From assembly GCA_900088475.1 (NCBI GenBank), contig FLMG01002423.1:1-22319 (forward strand): a DNA stretch of 22,319 bases. The letters run 5' to 3'. A program made the translations under genes and the position numbers. The notes beneath the pieces are model-generated. The model saw nothing but the letters and a program-made list of their open reading frames with translations. It did not search any database and was not told where the DNA came from. The stretch is from Hyphochytrium catenoides (Eukaryota; Sar; Hyphochytriomycetes; Hyphochytriales; Hyphochytriaceae). Positions 1-9,100 of the stretch are shown one piece after another. Numbering within the stretch: the first letter of the stretch is position 1; every line of letters begins with the position of its first letter.

Positions 1-605
1 GGGGAAAGCTTGGCTGCAAAGGATGGAAAACCAAAAATAGAAAAGGAACACAGGGAAAGGCTGGCCGAAGAAACGGAAAAAGGAAAAAGATTCAGTCTTT
101 ATCAAAAATCGCGGTAGGAACCACCAGCGGTAACTGAATTCAGAACTGCCGTATAAGTTATCCCTAACCTGATTCTTTTCAGCTTGCTTTGGTGGATCAA
201 GTTGCTGTAAGGGTCGTTACCGGTAACAGAGGTGAAGCATGTTAGAGAAATGATAGGGTTTACATTCACCAAAAGGACCGGTAACGCTCATGATAAGAAG
301 CGTGATCGGCAATCCATCAACCAGCGGCAAGCGCACCTTGAAGCTTGCTTCAACACCAGCTTCTGATCTTCCTGAGCTTCTGACGGATTATTAGCGCGCC
401 GGCTAGGAGTCCCAACAACTACAAGTACGTCAGGCAAGGAACGCGGAGCTGGATCTTGCAGGCAGAAGGATCCTAGTTGCACGTCGTTCTGGCGCGTCTT
501 CATCCTCAACTTGCTCCTTTCTCCTAAGGGTACAACTGTAACGGAGAGCTGCTTCCCTACTTGGACTCTTGAAGGCAGGAGAGTCTTCGCTTCGCATGAC
601 AGAGA
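1..605. other. Upstream region without a confident gene
   Basis: I see no recognisable protein in this stretch. Open frames exist on both strands: a + frame is open from about 376 to 660, and - frames are open across 288-642. None shows a family motif. Several AG acceptors (ctag near 405, cttgcag near 461) leave room for an upstream exon of the LRR gene starting at 606. The ATG at 290 opens a short + frame of about 38 codons that could be a first exon, but I could not join it in phase to the next gene. A TGA at 597-599 lies in frame just before the ATG at 606. Confidence 0.4.
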
Positions 606-2455
606 ATGTTGCGCGAGTCCTTACCTTACAAGCCGAAAGCACCTCGAACCTTGGAAGAGCTCTGTATAAGCACCATTGCCTTCAACCTGCCCACGGTGGT
701 GTCACATGCCGCAGGAAAGCTTTCGCAGAACCAGAATGAGCCGCTCGCAAAGGCGAGAAGATGGGGAAAGCCTTCCTCATCGGTGGTGCTGTTTAGGCTT
801 CCTTTGATGCTACACCAACGTCTGTTTCGTCAGCTGATAGAGGTTCGAGGGATAAATGAGGCAAGAAACCTAGTCCACTGCAGAGAGAGACTGCTGTCTT
901 GTCGAGGCTTACACTCTCAACTCCCGCAGTACACCATCCATCACGCTGTCCACGAAGAGATGACAGAATTAGACTTTACCGGATACCAGCTGTTGACGGA
1001 CTACATTGCCAAAGAGGCTCTGTCACTCTTAGACGAGGTAGAGCAGTTCCACGCCGCAGGTTGCAACCGCTTGACTGGTAAGAGTGAGAAGCAGGAACTG
1101 AAATGACCCTGCGGTCTGACGGTCCTAACAGATTTTGGACTTCAAGAGATGCTCAAATGTGACAGCTCAGTGTTCATGCACACCGTCGATATCTCAGGGA
1201 CTGGCGTGGGGGACTATGGGGTAGGGATGGGAGAGTTTCGAGTGCACATCATCTTGCGAACTAATGCAGCCTCCTAAGGTATTCACAGTTCTGCGGAGCT
1301 GTCACAGCCTTCGGTCCCTGATCCTCCAGGACCTGAGTAGTGTGTCTCTTGGTTTGATGAAGACTGTGGTCGAACACTGCGAAAAGCACCGAGGTAACGA
1401 GCCTTCAGACCTATAACCTGGAACTTACTCTGGTTGTTAGTCATTTGCACGCTCGCCTTACCCTCATTATCCACTAGTTCCGATGACTGGACTCCTTGAT
1501 GTTTGCTACAGCGCTAACTTGAAAGCGCAGGTAACAGCTGCCAGCCCGTCTTTTCCGCGTCACTCGAGCTTCTGGACCTCTCGGGCTGTCAGAATGTGGG
1601 CCATGTCATACAGAGAGGCAAAAGAGCTGCACCTATAACCCTAGGGCGATTTCTGTCGTGTTTCCGGCACTTGAAGGCGGTCAGTATATTACGGCTGTAA
1701 AGCAGTGTCTTGATCCTTCCTTTGTCTTCCGTGGAAAGTCCCTGTTCTTTTTGTTAGGCAGATGTTGCCTTTCGTTGCGTGGTACTTCTAATGCTTTCCA
1801 CGTACAGTGCCCGGTTACATCCAACTTGAGCTTGTCTCTAGCAACGTCCCATGAGGCCTTTTGCGTCGTTTTTGAGAGGTTATCTACTTTCTCAACACCA
1901 TCTCCTACCACGTAGGTCTTTCTGGAGGGCATCACCACCCTTACATGCTACGTCTGCTTGTCTGGATTTGACCTGCCAGACTTGCGCCATCTCTCTTTGG
2001 CCTGGTCAGGAGAATCGCCATCTTATGTTAGGACTCCGCACCAGGTCGTTACTGCAATCAACCCGAGACATGCTCCCTCTTCGCTGTCGCTTGCTGGCTT
2101 GTACATTGATCAGCAGTGGCTAGGAGAGCTGATGGAAGAGCAAAGAGGAAAGCTCAGGGGACCCTGGGAGTTGACGGCCCAACTTCGTGAGTTCTATGAG
2201 GCTCCGAAGGCAAAGAGATGGCTTCTGCTTTCACCCTCTGCGTACCTTCAAGAGCTCCAGGAGACGGTCCCGGGCGGCGGACTAGCGTTATTGGACCTGA
2301 GAGGTTGTGGCGGCATCGCAACAATAAAAGAGGACCTCTGCACGGCGTTGGAAAATACGAAGCTTCTTATGACGCCGGCCAGCTCTCTTGTGACGACGTC
2401 ATCTAGAGCTTTCGGGACAACGTCATCGAGGCACCTTGGTTGGCGTTTCAGTTAA
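606..2455 (+). CDS. Leucine-rich-repeat protein (AMN1/Rad7-like repeats), spliced
   Basis: Model: exons 606-1077, 1132-1220, 1270-1393, 1531-1679 and 1916-2455. They join in phase to give 457 codons before TAA. The N-terminus (TLEELCISTIAFNLP, then LPLMLHQRLFRQLI) resembles the helical lead-in of cysteine-containing LRR proteins. Irregular repeats of LxxLxLxxC type follow: NRLTDFGLQEML spans the first junction, then VDISGTGVGDYG, LRSCHSLRSLILQDL, LELLDLSGCQNVG, LPDLRHLSLAWSG and LALLDLRGCGG. Such repeats usually form a solenoid for protein binding, as in ubiquitin-ligase adaptors or Rad7/AMN1; no F-box is obvious. The start is the first ATG after an in-frame TGA. The 236-base intron 1680-1915 may hide another small exon. 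The 3' end is uncertain, because an LRR-like segment lies downstream at 2905-3009. The family is fairly sure; the specific function is unknown. Confidence 0.62.
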
Positions 2456-3136
2456 CCCCAACCTCGACAGCGCTAGGCGTAAAGCATTCCGTCTCTGAGA
2501 GCTTGCTTCGTCCTGTCAGATAGATCACCTTAGCGAGGTCATGTTCAATCGTGATTTCGATCATGCCTAACCCTCGGGCCTTTCCGCTCTTAAATGGGAC
2601 AGCTCAGTCTTTGTATAGAAGAGAGAAGTTTTTGACAGACCGGACACTGTACTCAGAGTTTAACTTTGCATGTCTCTGGTTCGGCGTCCTCGCCGCAGGC
2701 GACTCTGGCACGGACTAGAAGACATCGGCTGTTAGCAAGGGACGGGCTACAAAGACAATTGGCGCGCGTCTCCAACGCAAGAAGGAGCTGGTAAGGGACT
2801 GCAGCGAATCCTTTGACACTTGCAATGGCCAACAACGCTAACTGATCTCTTCAATTGTAATGTTGCAGAAGGTAAGGTGGGCAAATGGCGTTGTCGACCA
2901 ATAGACAAAGAATCGTCTTTTATCGAAACTCCGCGCCTTCAACTGTCCCTGTGCCCGAGTGGACCTGCGCGGGATAATCTCAGATTACGGAGAAAGGGCG
3001 TACGAATACGTTACTTTATTCTAACAACAGGAAGAGTCCACTCTTTCACACGCGGTGCTGCCATTGTTCGATGGATCAGGCAATGTCCTGTGTATTTTTG
3101 TCGAGGAGAGGGCACTCCACATAAATAAGGTTCCTG
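2456..3136 (+). other. Probable further exons of the LRR gene, unresolved
   Basis: No complete model could be built here, but the stretch looks partly coding on +. At 2905-3009 an open frame after an AG acceptor encodes an LRR-like unit (ARVDLRGIISDYGERAYEY) that closely echoes VDISGTGVGDYG of the gene just upstream. A frame between about 2640 and 2788 is open and ends at a good donor (gctggtaagg). Intron-like CTAAC motifs followed by acceptors occur at 2838-2868. A third open frame, about 3031-3273, crosses the stop of the channel gene on the other strand. The LRR gene may therefore end near 3010-3130 and converge on the channel gene. Confidence 0.35.
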
Positions 3137-6100
3137 CTAAGCAGACTCTATCTCTCCTTGTGCATCCCGAATTGATCTCTCCTGAGGACCCTTATCTGAA
3201 GTGGCTGACCCTTCCCGTGCAACGGAGGCGTCCTCATGGAGTATTGATGCGGCCTCTTCAGGGCTTATTTTGAAGCTCTTGATAGGAGTCGCTTCAACCT
3301 CTCCCTCGACTAGTTCTGCTGTCTCACGGGAAGACACAGATTGAGAAGAAGGCACCGGGTCCACTGGAGTGCTACCTCCCGCCACAAGGAAGGAAGCTTT
3401 GGTTGAGAGCAGTTGAGCTGCAAAAGGACATAGAGTTGGTTATTCCATGGCAGCAGCTGTCATTTCATAGTGAAATATCAACTACTACTTTTGGGCCCAC
3501 GAATCTCCCTCCTTTTCTACGCTCTACCCTCTACTGTTGTCGCACGGTGAAAGTCTCCCTGTCCTACCTTCTGTAGCGGTGCTGTGAAGATCTCTAGCAG
3601 GCTTAATCTTGTGGAGTCGATTGTGTCTGAATGCTCGCAGCGCCCTGATCAGGCGCTGATAGGCGACATAGTGCTTCGTACTGTAGAATGACTTCATGTC
3701 CGTCCCTGTTGAGAGAAGCGCGGTTGGAGTGATGATGCCAGAGCGAAATCTAGCACTTGTCCCTGATGCCTGGGTTCAATTCTAAGGCACTTCTCCAATG
3801 CACTCTATCGTCTCCCACCGGAACCGTTTACCTTCTCTCACTCGCTCTCCCTGTCGCTGTCTTTCTCTATTAAATGTATGTGCATGTGCCCCTATCTGTC
3901 GCTCTATCTTCTCTAGCAAGATGCTATAGTAGGTTCTCCTGCCGAGGACAATGCGCTCTCAAGAAGTTGGCTTTCTTTCTTACCGGTGATCCGGCTTCCA
4001 ATCCTCCTTTCTAACATGACGCTCTTGAGTTCTTTGTATAGCTCATTGTTCTCTGGTATCGGAACCCACTTCTTCCCTTCACTCTCTAGCTGGGTCTCCA
4101 GCACGAACATTGCAAGTCCAGCCAAGTAGTCATAGTAGTAACAGCTAGGCCCTAAGCGAGGATGATGCACGAGGGGTACCTCCAAGGCGGCTGAAAAAGG
4201 TAGGGGATTAGGCAGATGGACGTGGGAGCCAATGTGAGAAGGGCTAAGAGGGACACAGAGGCCAAGGAGTGAGAGGACAGAAGTTATTGAAGAGAAGGGA
4301 ACATCACAAGATGAGCGGAGAGCGCAATACGAGAGAGTGAGCGCTCTCCTCTGCGAGCCTCACCTAAGAGCCCATAAACCTCCTTCATTGAAGGATTACT
4401 GGCTGGGAGCTCAGGAGCGTTTTTTGGAGGAGGCTCCAACAGCCTAACGATGACGTTGTCTCGTAGCAGATTCTTCGCGATGACAATCATAGACGACACC
4501 GTGGTGTGCCCTTCCGCTTCTACGTCAAACTCCGACCAGGTTGTGGTCACCTCGTCCATCATCTCTGTGGATATGAGCTATTACAGGCAGAGATGGGAGA
4601 TTGAACGGAGAAGAGGAAAGAAAAGCTTGAGCATCAATGTTTCTAGACCAGTCTCACACTAACTGGTGCCAGGAAAGGCGATCTATCCGCTTCCAGAGCT
4701 CCCTCTCTCGCACCCACTCCGACCATTTTAACCACGCGTACTAACTGTACGACAAGAGGTTCTACGCCATCTTACCGTCTTAATCTCTGAGCCTGACTCC
4801 ATGAATCCTTCCAGCACTACAGCGACAAACAGATTGATCATGATGAACGAGACGCTGATCATATAGCTCAGCATATAGAAGAACCCAAGGTCAGTGCCAC
4901 AGCCTTGAGGAGGAATGCAGCATTTTAAGTTGCCTGCGGAAGCCGAGTAGAAGAAGAGAGAGCCTTAGACAAAACGAGACACGCTGCTAGCCTTTGAGAA
5001 CAACAAAACTCCTCACTGCTCTGCCTTTCTCAATCTCTTTCTCCTATGTCTTTCACCCTTTAATTTCCTTGTTGTCCAGCTCTCTCGGTACTCGCCTGCA
5101 ATGACATCTTCCGTCGATAATGTAGAAGGGCAAATCTTCCTGCCCTTGCTGAAGCCACAGGTGATCTCCGAGACGGAGTCATCCACTGGTTGACACCCAG
5201 GAGATCGCCGTGCAAGAGCGTACATCATGTCCGTCCATTTATCTCCGGTAGCCGAGCGAATCATGATTTGAAAGGCACCGAAGAATGAGGCGAAGTTTGA
5301 CTGTTGTTGGAGTCCAAAATGAAGGAAGTTAGAAGAAACATTTAGACGTCAGCCGTGAAAAATGGGGACAGGCCATCAAGAGTAACGTCTGAAGCGAAGG
5401 CAGCAAGCTATGGAGTCTCAGAGACGCATGGGTCTACAATGGAGGAGCAATAGAAGATGGCCCTTAAGGGCAAAAGTATTCAAGGAGCCGCATTGGGCAT
5501 AGAGGAAATAAGGGCGAGAGGGTCAGAGGCAGAGATGACCTCCTCCACCTTTTGCGTCTCCTACCGTTTCCGTGATGACCTCAAAGTCCCAGGCAACAGC
5601 TGCGAAAAGCTGGTTTCCAATAACGGCATATATTGCGATCGTGAGGAGCAGCAGGGCCAAGAGGTTCCTAGACGAAAAGACCAAGGTTATCGTGATGGTG
5701 ATGTGCCAGGGCCACGCTACTTAGCTCAGCGAAGATAATTGCCAGAGAAGGATCAGAAACAGAGGTTGGACGGGTGGCAGAAGGTTGCGTAGGGCTTTAG
5801 CAGAGTTGTATGGCTAGAGAATGCGAGCGGCTCTTTAGCCACAAGAGGCTAGTTGAGCCATTTGAGCATTGACGAAGTAGAAGATGTCACAGTCAATTTA
5901 GAGCCATTACCTTAGGGAATACCATGTCAGGGATAAGGTGATAAACATGGACCTTAAAGCCTTCGCATAGTAGACGGTCTGCAAGAGCTTCAGCACTCTA
6001 CAGACCACCAAAATAGCCTGAAGACTAGGCCGCTGCTGGAAGGGAAGAATGGGGAGGAGGATGGCAAGGAAGAAGGCCGCGATGCCGAGAAGCATGTCGA

Positions 6101-9100
6101 AGAGAAGGAGCCTATGGTGGATGACTGCTCGCCTCAGAACATAAACGTGAAGGCAGACGTTGAAGAGGTAGAAAGCTGAGCACAAGATGTTGAAGACCTC
6201 CAAGGCTATGGCAAAGGTTGGATGCTGTCCAAAGTACGAGAGGCTCATACTTAGAGCGTTCAAGAGAAGAACCGTCCGCATCGCCATACGCCAATGCTTT
6301 TTCGAGACGAACTTCCATACCAAAAAACGGAGCTTCTTCAGCGGTGGAGCCCTAAAGGATTGTACAGAGATAGGAGGAGTGAAAGGGGTTGATGAGCTGC
6401 AACTAGAAGAGATCTCAACGTCTCTGGCTAAACGCTAAGAGTGTTGGCCTCATAGAGCTGCTTGCGACGCGCGAAATAGGGGGAGCTCTTACCTAGGATG
6501 CGGCTCCGGGCGGGCTACGTATGGTCTTGGCTTCATTCGGATCATCAATCGTTGCGTCTTAATCCATGCCCTCTGGCTCTCGTTCAGTGCTTCCAACCCC
6601 ATTTCCTTCAGCTCATTGAAGTTATCAATGACTACGCCCACAAAGAGATTCAGGACAAAGAACGAGCAAACCACTACGTAGAGAGCAAAGATAGGAGCCC
6701 AAAGAGCGTTATACCCTCGAACGGGCTCCATGTCAATCCCACGGTGGGCCATAGCTGCGAACATGGCGTCCACCCAGCCAGCCATCGTGGTCATCTCTAG
6801 GAGAGTGCGGAAGCCAACAAGAGAGTTATCAAAGCTTTGATCTAGATATTTGACCCATGTAAACCCCAAGCACTCGCAGACGAAGCGGGATTTAGGAGCA
6901 AGAGAGCCGTAAGAGGCTTGATAGGAGTCGAGACATGTGGAGTTCATAGCAACTGACAACTGCTCTTGGAAAGAGGAAGAGAGGTTGGACCAGGGCTGTG
7001 GGTAGGTCACGGTTTCTTTGTATTGTGGAAGAGTGAGATTCAGGAGGCCGTAGCTGCTGCTGCTGTCAAAAGCTGCCAGGATTTAAACGGTTGCAGAATG
7101 GAAAGTTAGAGTACAGTTAGGCTTAAGGGAACAGAGAGTTGCATGAACGGTCGTCAACCAGATGAAGAGAGGAAAAATTTTGCATGCTATTGAGCAAGAG
7201 AGAATGTCATGAAAGTACTGACACCTATAGGGATAGGAACACGGAGCAAACGGACTGTTTTGACACGTAAGATGATCTTCGAAGGTGCTTACCGCTATAG
7301 TCGCACCTCCTAAAGGCGCCCTTCAGGAAGTTCACAAAGCCAATATCAAAGATGTAGATGAACAGAGAGCAGACAATAGTCGCGTTAAGAATGGCGGGGA
7401 ATGAGCGGAAGAGGCAGCCCAAGACTTCTTGCATCCCTCTGCTTTTGTTCACAATTCTCAAGGGCCGAAGTCCTCGAAAGCCACGAAGTGGGGAGATGGC
7501 ATCCGAACGGAGTATGAAGTCTGGTCACAGACGAGGCGTTAGATAATATCCATCGACAAAAGGCAAATGTGCAGCTGGGGTTAGATTAGAAAGAGTTAAA
7601 GAACCTTCAAAGCGGAAGGGGAAGAGGAGACAGAGAAAGACAGAGGGAGAAGATAGATAGATAAACAGAAAGAGAGAGAGGGAGAGGCTGAGAAGCAGTC
7701 AACATAAGGGAGCCAGATCCAATAAGAGTATCCAAAAGAAGGTGAGGCGTCCTTAGACTATTGCCGCTTACCTGACAGCAAGCTAACTACCACCACGAAC
7801 AGGTCCAGAATATTCCATCCGTCCGAGAGATAGTCAGAAGGCCCAAACGCAAACAGCTTAAGCACAACCTCTACAGAGAAGCAGATTGTGATGCCTTTGT
7901 TGGTCCAGGCAATATACCGCGCTGTGCTAGAGTCTGCACGATTGGTAGGGGTGTCAACTATCAAAATAGCGAGAGAAGCGAGAGTGAGAAGAGTCATCAG
8001 GACCTCGAACCACCCGCTGGCGGCAACCAATCGAACCCCACGTTTCACTCTGCCCACAAGCGAGAGAGAAGGAGAGACAGGGATGCCTAATTTGGTTCCT
8101 TTCAAACCAGCAGCATCCTTGGTTTGGGGCTTCCTAGGCGATGCTTCTGTACATCTGATCTGTGAAGCTTTCCTCCTTTCCACATCTGCGCTCTTTCCGT
8201 CTCCACTTTCTGTCGCGCTGCTGGCCTCTTCTCCCTCCTTTCCTCCTGCAGGATCTGGAGCTGGGGCCACTTTCTTTTGACCTGAGCCAAGCAGCCTCTC
8301 GAATGGCTTTTGGACGTGCATTGACATCTTTTTAATGTGCGTGAGGAGCGCTTCCTGGGCGCCGAGAATAGAGTCCCTGCCTTGCTTTATCTCTTCGAGG
8401 TTTTGAAAGTTAAAGAGAAGGATGGAGAAGAAGAGATTCATCACTACGTAGTTTCCTCCCATAATGAGAGAGATATAGTAGGGAGCAGCCTTCCATCCAA
8501 CAGCCCGCCACGTGTCATGAAACACTTCTTCCCACTTCTCCCCTGTAATGATCTGACGGTGGAGAGAAGTATCGAAGAGAAAGAAACTTCATAATCAGAG
8601 ATGGGGGGTCGATAGGAGAAGATGGAGTCGGGTAGGAGAGTAGTAGGAAGTTCAGTGGGAGATAGAGGCACTTTAGCCGTGAAGTAAGGAACAGCAAAGC
8701 CCTTGTTTTCAAGGAAAAAGAGCGAGAGGAGAATGATTATGAATGAAGTGGAGCCAATGTAGATAAAAATAACCCATAAGAGCTTGCCGCACACGTAGCT
8801 CGTTTGCAAGGACGGAAGCAAAGGGGCTTTAGACGAACGACTGACAGAGCGGGCCGTACTGACCTGGAAAACGGTGAGCATGGAGATGCCAATATTATCA
8901 AAGTTGCTCTCCGGCTTTTGGATCTCCGTGTTATTCGCTGTATAAGGGATATAATAGCCATCGGCATCAAACTGGATCTGGTAAGCGAAGAACTGCATGC
9001 CCAGCAGAGCATAGATGTAGATGAACAGAGTCAATAGCACCAGGAAAGACTTCAACTCATTGACGGTGTTCCAAATGACCTGACATGGGCAGACCGGATG

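Noticed and set aside
288-642. Overlapping - strand open frames of 70-73 codons
   Set aside because: No motif or splice context, and they overlap each other and + strand frames. Their composition looks like chance.
3031-3273. Pyridoxamine-oxidase-like FMN-binding split-barrel fragment
   Set aside because: The resemblance (FDGSGNVL, then a histidine-asparagine pair and LSLLVHPEL) is short, no upstream or downstream parts of that fold were found, and it overlaps the opposite-strand exon.
3771-3795. tRNA B-box-like sequence GGTTCAATTC
   Set aside because: No A box, acceptor stem or anticodon arm can be placed around it on either strand, and it lies in a channel intron.
3913-3983. Channel ending at the in-frame stop at 3913
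   Set aside because: A strong donor (gtaagaaag) precedes it, and splicing there reaches an in-phase IQ-like exon and a final exon with a good acceptor. It is kept only as a possible isoform.
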